Below are positions 42,398-49,829 of a stretch of 64,000 bases of DNA, piece after piece. The notes beneath the pieces were generated by a model. The model did not search any database. It was not told the origin of the DNA and was given only the letters and a program-made list of their open reading frames with translations. Position 1 is the stretch's first letter. Each line of letters opens with the position of its first letter. A program made the position numbers and the translations under genes. The stretch lies in NCBI RefSeq assembly GCF_001656035.1, contig NZ_CP010029.1, positions 1,345,768 through 1,409,767 on the forward strand, written 5' to 3'. This DNA is from Yersinia entomophaga (lineage in GTDB: Bacteria > Pseudomonadota > Gammaproteobacteria > Enterobacterales > Enterobacteriaceae).

Positions 42398-43104
42398 ACC
42401 TGATTGTCCGTAGTGTTGGATGTGATAGTGGATGAGCCGCCCTGAACGTTAACAACATCATGATCGTGGGCGTTGTATTTATCACGTAACTCTTTGAGGG
42501 AAGCAGATTGAGTTCCTGCATTGTCAGTTATGTTACCGCCTGCCGTTATGTTTCCAGTGACATGCATCAGTGGCGTTGTCATTTCAACCCCATCAGGAGC
42601 AGTTATATTCGCCTTTGAGCAGGTTATGTTTACCGGATTAGGGGATGTGATATTTAACTCACTATCAGCGAACTCAATAAACTGCGTTGGATGGCCGTTA
42701 AGGAACCCGCCTAGGTAAAGCGCATCGGATTTGCTGTGGGTTCGATTACTTCCCGGAACAGACTGGGATAAATTGGCTCGGGCAACTGAATTGTCTCTAT
42801 CGCATACAGCGATCATCCCAATATCCCCTATAACGGGGTTCATGATAATAGCTGAGCTGCCACGCTGTAGGCGAAATACTGGGATATTGTAGATTGTGCT
42901 ATTGGGTATCATTGATCCTGAACGGTCAGTTCTTGAGACTAACGGGAGAACATCAACAACTAAATTCGGGGCTGTCCCTCTCACCCCCTTAACCTTAACA
43001 ATCTCAATAAAAAACAGTCCGGTCATTAATCTTTCAAAAGCGTAACTAAAAGACTCTGCATTACTTGCTTGCGCATTCGTTGGGGTAAATAAATTTTCAT
43101 GCAT
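42394..43104 (-). CDS. Baseplate spike/assembly protein (gpV/gp138-like)
   Basis: A 236-residue central spike candidate. After an N-terminal segment it has an OB-fold-like stretch (GTAPNLVVDVLPLVSRTDRSG to GDIGMIAVCDRDN), then a beta-repeat stalk (SELNITSPNPVNITCSKANITAPDG) and TGNITAGGNITDNAG repeats, as in Gp138/gpV spikes. I start at the ATG 43104 (MHENLFTPTN), which overlaps the upstream stop; a longer frame reaches 43197 but would overlap that gene by about 100 bases. Confidence 0.75.
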   Translation of the reverse strand: MHENLFTPTNAQASNAESFSYAFERLMTGLFFIEIVKVKGVRGTAPNLVVDVLPLVSRTDRSGSMIPNSTIYNIPVFRLQRGSSAIIMNPVIGDIGMIAVCDRDNSVARANLSQSVPGSNRTHSKSDALYLGGFLNGHPTQFIEFADSELNITSPNPVNITCSKANITAPDGVEMTTPLMHVTGNITAGGNITDNAGTQSASLKELRDKYNAHDHDVVNVQGGSSTITSNTTDNQV

Positions 43105-43978
43105 TTTTATTTTGTGCCTCCGCCCTTGCTTCATTGGTTCTATATGCAGTGCAGACTGAATGCCACGCCCCTCCCGAAACCCAAGACGATAGTTCATGCC
43201 TTACGGTTGAAAGTTGGTATTTACCGCTGGCATTTGGGAGCTCTGTCTCCATTTCGATAAAGCGGCCAATAACCAATAGAGACGAGTATTGAGTTTGAAA
43301 CATAATCCCGCCTGATGAAAATATCGGATAACCAATAAGACCATATTCCTTTGATATTAATGGAATTATTTCATCTCGAGTATTTTTTTCAGGCCAAAAC
43401 TCAACCTTTTGAGGTGGAGTCGCCGACATGGCAACGCCATAATCGACGCATATCTGATGTAACTGATCGAATACGCTACCTTCGAAATAAGGGCTTCCCG
43501 ATGTCGTCATGCCATTCATTTTATTGAAAGAGGCGCGATATCCCGCCGCGCTGCAAATTGAATTAATAACGTCAGTTAATTTTTGAGCGCCATTTACAGA
43601 GAATGGGCTTGCTGGCATGTTTTGCAGATCAGCATTTGCGGTAGCAGATATCATCAAATTACTATCTGGTGCTGCATTCATATTTGCAACTGATGAGGTC
43701 ATTCCTCCAGAAAACACGACCGAATCATCAGCGAATATCTCCACGTTTATTCTCTGCGTGTCTAACATATTCCCGTCAGCGCGCCCAGATAACGCTGCAA
43801 GCATATCCAGCCCAAGTCCGTATATTGATATATCCGCTGACGTCCCTGTCCTTCCCACTACCGCATTCAATGAAACGACAGCTTTTACATTATTTATGGA
43901 TATCTTGTTGTTTCCGGATGAATCGAATGAGCTAGTAAGATTGGTAAAGTCGAAGCGGAGAGAGTGTTGTTTATACAA
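43097..43978 (-). CDS. Baseplate hub protein (gp44/gpD-like candidate)
   Basis: A 293-residue protein in the position of the baseplate hub, before the spike gene. Residues 1-150 hold beta-rich segments (KISINNVKAVVSLNAVVG; FADDSVVFSGGMTSS), and the remainder resembles the hub family that grips the spike. I favour a TTG start at 43978 behind GAGGAAG, giving MYKQHSLRFDF and a short overlap with the preceding gene. An ATG at 44041 (with AGGA) is the alternative and would overlap by 71 bases. Confidence 0.65.
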   Translation of the reverse strand: MYKQHSLRFDFTNLTSSFDSSGNNKISINNVKAVVSLNAVVGRTGTSADISIYGLGLDMLAALSGRADGNMLDTQRINVEIFADDSVVFSGGMTSSVANMNAAPDSNLMISATANADLQNMPASPFSVNGAQKLTDVINSICSAAGYRASFNKMNGMTTSGSPYFEGSVFDQLHQICVDYGVAMSATPPQKVEFWPEKNTRDEIIPLISKEYGLIGYPIFSSGGIMFQTQYSSLLVIGRFIEMETELPNASGKYQLSTVRHELSSWVSGGAWHSVCTAYRTNEARAEAQNKNA

Positions 43979-44273
43979 TATCAGCTTCCTCCAAGTAGAA
44001 TAGTTGGAACCGGCTCCCCAACCCCTCCCATTGCGGATCATTCTGTCCTACCGAATCCAAGAACAGCAGGTCACCTTTAAACCCAAGATATGAATACCGC
44101 ACCATACGGTTACCGAAATAACAGGGTACGCCCTGCATGATAGGGTTGCCGTCCACCGTCAAATCCATATAAATGGCACTGGTGCGTTGTATCAGGCGAA
44201 TATTGCATTGCTGTCCGCCAAGTTGCACACTGAATTCCTGAGATTTCATAGGTTCGATAGATACTGTCATCAT
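43971..44273 (-). CDS. Baseplate-associated protein, unknown
   Basis: A 100-residue, beta-rich protein (ECFSVQL-like start, then CNIRLIQRTSAIYMDLTVDGNPIMQGVPCYFGNRM pattern) encoded between two baseplate genes. Proteins of this size and place (plug-like proteins around the hub) are conserved in DUF3383-sheath phages. Function is inferred from position only. Confidence 0.6.
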   Translation of the reverse strand: MMTVSIEPMKSQEFSVQLGGQQCNIRLIQRTSAIYMDLTVDGNPIMQGVPCYFGNRMVRYSYLGFKGDLLFLDSVGQNDPQWEGLGSRFQLFYLEEADIV

Positions 44274-45091
44274 GGTTTCGTCGCCTCTGCAATTTCCTTG
44301 GTTAACTCAGCCGCTTTCTGTGTTGCGCTACTAACAACTTCAAGCACTGGTTTATTCACAGTATCCAGAGCACTTTGAAATCCTGTGGTAATCGTTTGGT
44401 CTACATTTGAAACAATTTCCGATACGGAAGATTTTAGGCCGCTCCACGCCTTACTTAGCTCATTTACCGTTGATTGTTTGGCTCCGGCAGGATTCAAGGT
44501 GGAAGCCCCAACGCCAGAATTACTTAGACTTTTTTGATCATTTGTTAGTTTTGTATTTGATTGCGAACCAGACAGAGAAACCTCCATCTGCTGCATCACT
44601 TCTTGAAAATCCAGATAAACCACAAGCAGCGTCACACCTTGCTGATGAGTAACCTCATAGGAATGACCGACAAGATCATAACTCTCTAACGTCTCTTTTG
44701 GCGTCTCAATGTCATATATCCCCGTCGTTGCTAACATGTCCTTGATGGTTTTCAAGGTGTCAGACTGACTAGTAAAAGTAAGGTCGAAAATGTTGGGGAT
44801 CGTACCGGTGAAACCAGTCATTCCGGAGATAATGATTGAGCACCTAACCCTAGAAGGGTCTTTAACCTTATTGATGGACTGGTATTTACCACTTTCAACG
44901 GGAGCATTAGTTATTTGGGCTCTCCCTATCGGCTGAATAGATGCCATTCCGCTAAACTCAAGAGCAATAGAAGCCTTCCCGTGGTTTCTTATTGAATAGG
45001 ACGGGTGAAGCACGCTGTCTATAATTGATAATGGCGATCCGCCACCAATAGCGTTAAATATGTCGCTGGTGTTGATGTCTATAATGCTCAT
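44270..45091 (-). CDS. Phage baseplate/tail protein, unknown
   Basis: A 273-residue protein. The N-terminal two thirds are beta-rich and the last 90 residues form a Ser/Thr/Ala-rich helical tail (about 190-270). It lies where the LysM-type hub-linking protein (Mu gp43/gp53-like) is expected, between tape measure and hub. In this prophage a 1.9-kb cargo block is inserted between it and the tape measure gene. Role inferred from position. Confidence 0.6.
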   Translation of the reverse strand: MSIIDINTSDIFNAIGGGSPLSIIDSVLHPSYSIRNHGKASIALEFSGMASIQPIGRAQITNAPVESGKYQSINKVKDPSRVRCSIIISGMTGFTGTIPNIFDLTFTSQSDTLKTIKDMLATTGIYDIETPKETLESYDLVGHSYEVTHQQGVTLLVVYLDFQEVMQQMEVSLSGSQSNTKLTNDQKSLSNSGVGASTLNPAGAKQSTVNELSKAWSGLKSSVSEIVSNVDQTITTGFQSALDTVNKPVLEVVSSATQKAAELTKEIAEATKP

Positions 45092-45104
45092 GGGTTACCA
45101 CCAA

Positions 45105-45130
45105 TAAAAAACCCAGCGCAATGGCTGGGT
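45105..45130 (-). terminator. Intrinsic terminator on the minus strand, downstream of the toxin-like gene
   Basis: ACCCAGC-CATTGC-GCTGGGT is followed by TTTTTT on the minus strand. It ends only 14 bases before the ATG of the next late gene, so late transcription must pass it. Confidence 0.7.
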
Positions 45131-45143
45131 CGTGGATATTAGA

Positions 45144-45168
45144 AAGCAAAAACCCGCCGGGGCGGGTT
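45144..45168 (-). terminator. Intrinsic terminator overlapping the toxin-like gene stop
   Basis: AACCCGCC-CC-GGCGGGTT is followed by TTTG on the minus strand and overlaps the toxin stop codon. It would end the toxin-antitoxin-like transcript. Confidence 0.7.
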
Positions 45169-45604
45169 AGTTTTTATCTACAAAATCTTGAGCTACTCTA
45201 GAAAGATAACTCATTATTTGAGTGTCTCTACCTTTCTCATGAGCATTCGGATGCATTATTGCAATGAGCGAATATCTATTTTCATACAACTCACCCTGAA
45301 CATACACTAAACATGCATCATTGGCCGGGTCACCCTTACGACATGCTCTATCAGCTTGTGGTTTATTGGATGGGAACTTTTTAGGTGGAAAACATAAATG
45401 AATATGCATTAATCCAGCCTTATATGCTCCGTGAGGCTGAGTATAAGCCACGTCTCGGCCAAAATATTCGGGCACTTTAGACGTGGTTTTATAAACCGCG
45501 AAATCTCTTAATAAAGCCGACTCAAGTCCAGGGAATCTTCCGAAAACATCATCAAAGTATTCATTCTTCGTTTGAGGGTTTATAGATACTTCAATGGGCT
45601 GCAT
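45167..45604 (-). CDS. YafO-family toxin-like protein (ribosome-dependent mRNA interferase candidate)
   Basis: A 145-residue protein whose residues 30-145 follow the YafO pattern: YK-x6-P-x2-FGRD (FGRD at 48-51), HIHL (67-70), DACLVYVQGE (96-105), SLIAIMHPNAH (112-122) and a terminal helix. E. coli YafO is a type II toxin that cleaves messenger RNA on the ribosome. This version has about 25 extra N-terminal residues. It lies 12 bases after an unrelated-looking 186-codon gene, in the antitoxin-toxin order, and ends in a terminator. Activity is inferred. A degenerate, harmless homologue is the alternative. Confidence 0.7.
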   Translation of the reverse strand: MQPIEVSINPQTKNEYFDDVFGRFPGLESALLRDFAVYKTTSKVPEYFGRDVAYTQPHGAYKAGLMHIHLCFPPKKFPSNKPQADRACRKGDPANDACLVYVQGELYENRYSLIAIMHPNAHEKGRDTQIMSYLSRVAQDFVDKN

Positions 45605-45616
45605 CCATTTACCACC

Positions 45617-46177
45617 TTAGTGAAAACTTTTAGAACCGAGTTTTTCGGTGGTGTAATCAGCTAAATATCTAAGACCTTGTAAATCAATATCACTTTCAAA
45701 TGTAACAGCATCTTGTGTTAGTTGCTTAACGTAGCTATTTACCTTGGTTACAATAGAGCGGGCTTTTGCAACTTTTCTCCAATAAGCATTCATCTCAGAG
45801 GAGACAAATGATGGCAAACTACTATCATCAGCTACTTTTTTAAGCGTTATTTCAAATGCTCTCATGAACATTTCACAAGCTTCGAACTCACTAAGATCTT
45901 GGCACTTTAAAGCACTGCGCGCTTTATCTGTTGAATCATTAGATAACTCAAGCAACTTTAAATAAAAAGCATTAGCCTGTTCAGTTAAAGACTCAACAAC
46001 TGCTTTACCAGCAGCCAATTCACTAGCAAATTTAGCCATTAAATCTAGCGGAACTTCAATTTCTCCTGTTCGACCAACGGTCGGAACTGGAGAAATTGCG
46101 AACATCTGCGCAGACGCAGCAGGCTGAGGCATCGCTGCGCTCAACATTGCAAATTTAGCGACCGAGAAGAAATTCAT
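45617..46177 (-). CDS. Unknown 186-residue protein, candidate antitoxin of the YafO-like gene
   Basis: I do not recognise this family. It is mostly helical: residues 50-110 and 120-180 look like long amphipathic helices. Near residue 34 a short stretch GRTGEIEVPLDLMAKF recalls the swapped-hairpin AbrB pattern, weakly. It does not resemble YafN, the usual YafO antitoxin (about 97 aa). The ATG follows a GAGG. Its place directly before the toxin-like gene and its own promoter argue for an antitoxin; a weak N-terminal hydrophobic stretch makes another role possible. Confidence 0.6.
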   Translation of the reverse strand: MNFFSVAKFAMLSAAMPQPAASAQMFAISPVPTVGRTGEIEVPLDLMAKFASELAAGKAVVESLTEQANAFYLKLLELSNDSTDKARSALKCQDLSEFEACEMFMRAFEITLKKVADDSSLPSFVSSEMNAYWRKVAKARSIVTKVNSYVKQLTQDAVTFESDIDLQGLRYLADYTTEKLGSKSFH

Positions 46178-46207
46178 ATACTACCTCTATCAAATTAAAC
46201 TACTCAT

Positions 46208-46251
46208 GACCTGTAATGGTCGTTTAGAAGTGTAATTGACCGAGGCGTCAA
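46208..46251 (-). promoter_or_regulatory. Promoter and operator-like palindrome of the toxin-antitoxin-like unit
   Basis: On the minus strand a -35 TTGACG (46251-46246) and -10 TCTAAA (46228-46223) are 17 bases apart. A palindrome GACC-N6-GGTC (46221-46208) covers the expected start point, where an autoregulatory antitoxin would bind. Confidence 0.5.
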
Positions 46252-46441
46252 CACACAACCGCAGTTGTTTATCAAATAGATAAACCATTGGTTAATCGAG
46301 TGATTTATTTTCTACGCAGTTCACGAATTTAGCTCGAACTTACGCGATCTTGCTTGAAACAACTGGATGGCTGCACAGTTATTGAGCCAGATGATCTTTC
46401 TGCTAACTACTACAATCTACCGCACGGACGCGCCAGAATGC

Positions 46442-46463
46442 AAAAAGCCCACCTGAGTGGGCT
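46442..46463 (-). terminator. Intrinsic terminator on the minus strand inside the cargo block
   Basis: AGCCCAC-TCAG-GTGGGCT is followed by TTTTTG on the minus strand. It lies upstream of the 186-codon gene and would stop transcripts arriving from the tape measure gene. Confidence 0.7.
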
Positions 46464-46525
46464 ATGTTGCGTGTTATTGCGTCAGCTAATGGGTAGAATT
46501 AGGAAAACAGCACAAGGGAATTATT

Positions 46526-46975
46526 ATGAAAACCCGATTAATAACCTTATCTTTACTGGTGTTCATTTTCTCAGGAAATGCTTCAGAAAATAAGGAAGAC
46601 ATAAAATCATTAGTTGATGAAATGAGACAGTACATAACCAAAGGGGCTTCAAGTCCTTTTGATGCCTGCAAAAGCATAGCGTCAAGCATGGTTAGCAAGT
46701 ATGGACCACGATTAAGCGAATTAGGGAAAACTCCATCTGAAGTAAGAGATTCCTCGCTAGCAATTTGTCTTGATGCGCTTTCTCAAGTAGAAACCGCACA
46801 ATCACAAGGCGAAATATCCATGTGGAAAACCGCAGCCTTGAAAAACATTGATATGCAGTTCAAAAATGATAGCAGAGGGCCAGTACCAAAAGAGTACTTG
46901 ATTGATAGTATTGACAAGTCATCTAAGCTTGCTACTCTTTTGTTCCTATCAATGCATGCTGACGATCGCCAATAA
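46526..46975 (+). CDS. Small exported protein, phage cargo, unknown function
   Basis: A 149-residue protein transcribed against the late operon. A signal peptide is clear (MKTRLITLSLLVFIFSGNA, cleavage after residue 19), so it should be periplasmic. The mature part is charged and helical with two cysteines, one in FDACKSI and one in LAICLD, which could form a disulfide. I do not recognise the family. AAGGGAA precedes the ATG. It ends four bases before the convergent tape measure gene. Orientation and export suggest a lysogeny-expressed cargo gene. Confidence 0.75.
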   Translation: MKTRLITLSLLVFIFSGNASENKEDIKSLVDEMRQYITKGASSPFDACKSIASSMVSKYGPRLSELGKTPSEVRDSSLAICLDALSQVETAQSQGEISMWKTAALKNIDMQFKNDSRGPVPKEYLIDSIDKSSKLATLLFLSMHADDRQ

Positions 46976-46979
46976 GCAC

Positions 46980-48764
46980 TTACTTTACAGCGCTTGAAAA
47001 TGCCTGATTTGTTGAGGATCGACTATTCATCTCCTTGAATCCTTCTGCCAGTTTTGAAGCCTGTTCTGTAGTCGCAGTTACTTTTACCTCGCCAATATTT
47101 TGACTATTGTAGTTGTTGACAACGTTTTGGCTTGGTGTGTTTGCTCTTCCCACCCCATTAGCAAGTTGTTGCTGAGTCTGATAGTAACCAGCGTACTGAC
47201 TTTTGGCTGCGTTTCCATAATCTAGCCCATTCTTCCAATTTGAATACCCTTCGTGTTTCGCCATGTAGGCACTCAAACTAGCCATAACAGAAGGATCAGA
47301 AAGATCTAGCTTATCGTTAGCACCGACCCCCATAGCTTTCGATACCTGAGCTATGTAGGCTGCAGTGTTGTTTTTGTGATCACCCGGTTTTTTTGGTGGA
47401 GGCGCCCATTTAGTAATAATCCCACTAATAGTATCTAATTTATCCCTAGTGTAATAAGTGGATAGCTGATTTCTAGCCGCCTTCCAGCCTGAATCTTCAT
47501 CAGTATATTTAGCGAATCCACCAGAATCCATTCCAGCATTGCCTTTTGTCATGATATTTAGAGGGTTAAGGTTTCGATCTGGCCTATTTTTACCTGATTT
47601 ATTGGTTGGAGTGTCTTTATTTGGGTCATCGTAATCAATACCGAGAAATCTCTCTAGAAAATGCTGCTGAAAGACAAATGGCCTCTGCTCATCAGGGACA
47701 TCTTTATATTGATCTTGAACCATCTGTCCAAGCAAGGCCACCGCAGCAACCCCACCAACACTTTTACCACTAAGTAGGGCCATCGCAGCAAGAATACCAA
47801 GCGCATTACCTGCACCACCTACTGCTTTTATAAACCCATCAATACCATTACCAAGCCCTTTGAAAAACCCAATAATATCGCCCTTGTTATCTTTCAACCA
47901 CTCAAGGAACTCCTGTTCAGCTTTAAGAACCTCTGGCCCAAATGTTGCCATCAGATCTTGCTTTACTTGTGCAAATTGCGAGTCCAGAGCTTTAGTAGTG
48001 GCGAGGATGTTGCGCTGGGCTTCTTCCTGTTCTTTGGTCATTTTCCAGCGTTTTTCCTCCTCAGACACCATCTGCACGGCTTTGCCGTTCTTGATGTCTC
48101 CCGCAAGGTTGGGGTCGTAACCAAATGCAGCCAGAGTCTGCATTAACTGCTTCTCGCTATGACCTTTTCCATATTTCTGAAACTCTGCCAGAGCGTCTTC
48201 AGATTTACCGCCCAACTTATGGATATCAACGCCAGTTCTTGCGCCAGTGGTAAGCAGGTTCTGTGCTTCTGGAGTCAGTCCACCAAAGATGGTTGGGTCT
48301 TCCAGATTGGCGAGTGCCATTTTTGCGCTCATCTGAGAACCGAGAAAAGCGCCACCATTCTGACCTATGCGAGAAAAGCCATATTGAGTGCCAAGAACAT
48401 TACTGGCACTCGTTCCTAGCATTCTCCCCATGTTACTGGCCCGGACGATGGATTCAGCGGTACTTTCAAAAGCGCGATGGATGCCGATGGCAACCGCAGT
48501 CATTACCCCACCAACAGCTAGAAATCGCGTTGAAAGCCCAAGCAGTCCACTAAAAGCCATGCTTAGCCCTTTCACGGCTGCTGATGCTTTATCCGTTTCT
48601 TTCGTCGTTTTGGACATTGAGGAGGTGGTTGATTTCTCAATTGCGGCCGTTAACCCCTCGATGGCTTCCTTAAGGTCTTTAGCCCCCCTTTCGACCTTTT
48701 TTTTACCCGAGAGAAACTCCTCGGTTCTTACTGTGACTTTGTATGCTAGCTCTTCGAGAATCAC
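46980..48764 (-). CDS. Tail tape measure protein with lytic domain
   Basis: A 594-residue protein that sets tail length. Residues 1-310 are helical with hydrophobic stretches at about 68-100 and 315-350. Residues about 390-520 form a lytic/cell-wall domain: RNLNPLNIMTKGN, FAKYTDEDSGWKAARNQLSTYY, then ITKWAPPPKKPGDHKNNTAAYI, a pattern shared with phage peptidoglycan-acting virion proteins. I start at GTG 48764, overlapping the frameshifted chaperone stop (GTGA) with GGAG eight bases before it; a TTG at 48791 is possible. It is short for a myovirus. Confidence 0.82.
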   Translation of the reverse strand: MILEELAYKVTVRTEEFLSGKKKVERGAKDLKEAIEGLTAAIEKSTTSSMSKTTKETDKASAAVKGLSMAFSGLLGLSTRFLAVGGVMTAVAIGIHRAFESTAESIVRASNMGRMLGTSASNVLGTQYGFSRIGQNGGAFLGSQMSAKMALANLEDPTIFGGLTPEAQNLLTTGARTGVDIHKLGGKSEDALAEFQKYGKGHSEKQLMQTLAAFGYDPNLAGDIKNGKAVQMVSEEEKRWKMTKEQEEAQRNILATTKALDSQFAQVKQDLMATFGPEVLKAEQEFLEWLKDNKGDIIGFFKGLGNGIDGFIKAVGGAGNALGILAAMALLSGKSVGGVAAVALLGQMVQDQYKDVPDEQRPFVFQQHFLERFLGIDYDDPNKDTPTNKSGKNRPDRNLNPLNIMTKGNAGMDSGGFAKYTDEDSGWKAARNQLSTYYTRDKLDTISGIITKWAPPPKKPGDHKNNTAAYIAQVSKAMGVGANDKLDLSDPSVMASLSAYMAKHEGYSNWKNGLDYGNAAKSQYAGYYQTQQQLANGVGRANTPSQNVVNNYNSQNIGEVKVTATTEQASKLAEGFKEMNSRSSTNQAFSSAVK

Positions 48765-49386
48765 CGTAGTTTCTCCGCGTATTGCTGCCAAGCTCTTTTG
48801 TTATGACACTCCACCGCGATAAGCTCCAGCAGATTAAACGCATCGCGCACAGACAACTTCTCCTGCAAATCAAGGTAGGTGGCCCTGCCTGAGCAGATAA
48901 TAGAACTCATCTGTGCGGATATGTTGACCGAGGATACCAATTTAGATGGCCCCTGATCTGGCTGAATGAATGGATACTTTACGCGGCTGCGATGGTTAAA
49001 AAATCGAAGTTCACTCCGAACACCTTGTCCATCAGAGTTCGAATAGTTGAGACCTCTTCAAAATCAATGGACTTAACCTCGCGAGTTTGTTTATTTCCAT
49101 CGTGCGTAATAACAATTTGCACGGTGGACATCAGACGATCTCGGAGATTACGTGAAACTTCAGGTGACGCGGCACACAGGACATTAATTCCAACCGTAGC
49201 CAGTCCAGCGCATCCCATAGCAATAACATCAGCAGGAATGCCAGAAAAGTTAGATTCTCCCATCGACCGGAAAATATCCTGAGCTAACTCGTCGGCATCC
49301 CACGCTGACATTTCAGTGATAAGGAATTCCTTCCCCTTATCCCGACCCTCATCTTCAACGATATATGTAATTTGTTTTCTGGACAT
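48761..49386 (-). CDS. Tail assembly chaperone, -1 frameshift product (G-T type)
   Basis: A predicted extended chaperone of about 207 residues. Ribosomes reading the short chaperone (zero frame from 49386) meet T TTT TTA at 49003-48997, six codons before its stop. Slipping back one base continues as NHRSRVKYPFIQPDQGPS and on to a TGA at 48761, with no stop between. The extension has about 79 residues and ends where the tape measure gene begins. This is the lambda G/GT arrangement known to be conserved in long-tailed phages. It has not been demonstrated here. Confidence 0.65.
48979..49386 (-). CDS. Tail assembly chaperone (short form)
   Basis: A 135-residue protein (MSRKQITYIVEDEGRDKGKEF) in the tail chaperone position between tube and tape measure genes, with the helical core (SAWDADELAQDIFRSMGES) usual for these proteins. 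It would coat the tape measure protein during tail assembly. It overlaps the tube gene stop by one base (TAATG). Its 3' end holds the slippery heptamer for the longer form. Confidence 0.75.
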   Translation of the reverse strand: MSRKQITYIVEDEGRDKGKEFLITEMSAWDADELAQDIFRSMGESNFSGIPADVIAMGCAGLATVGINVLCAASPEVSRNLRDRLMSTVQIVITHDGNKQTREVKSIDFEEVSTIRTLMDKVFGVNFDFLTIAAA

Positions 49387-49820
49387 TATGCGGCGCTCGG
49401 TGTGCAGGATTCAAAGTGGAAAATGGCTGGGCGTGGTTGCAATACCCGCTTACCTGGAGGCGTAGGTGTCCACGTATAGAGCACTCCATTCACAAAGTTG
49501 TACTTGATGTTAAGCGCTGGAATGGTCAGCACTGCGTTGCAGGCAAACTTTGCTACAGCGGTGCGCTCGGCTGCATACCAATCTCCTATCAGTTGGGCAG
49601 CGTTAGACGTTGCCATTAGGGTAATGGTCAGCTCCGTTGGGTTGAAGATAAAGCCAGCGTGGTATTTACCATCTGCTGACATCATATCCTCAGCGTTCTG
49701 CAATGCGCCGGTATCAAACATGTCTTCGGCCGCGTAATCATCAACATCGAACCCACCAGGGTAAAACGATGGCACGATGATACGCAACTTCGAGTTGGCA
49801 CTTGTAATATCGATAGGCAT
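49386..49820 (-). CDS. Phage tail tube protein
   Basis: A 144-residue protein following the sheath gene by nine bases. It has the beta-rich pattern of tail tubes of sheath-bearing phages (LRIIVPSFYPGGFDVDDYA; then ELTITLMATSNAAQLIGDW; C-terminal YTWTPTPPGKRVLQPRPAIFHFE). Position between sheath and chaperone supports the call. Confidence 0.75.
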   Translation of the reverse strand: MPIDITSANSKLRIIVPSFYPGGFDVDDYAAEDMFDTGALQNAEDMMSADGKYHAGFIFNPTELTITLMATSNAAQLIGDWYAAERTAVAKFACNAVLTIPALNIKYNFVNGVLYTWTPTPPGKRVLQPRPAIFHFESCTPSAA

Positions 49821-49829
49821 TTTCAGTCC

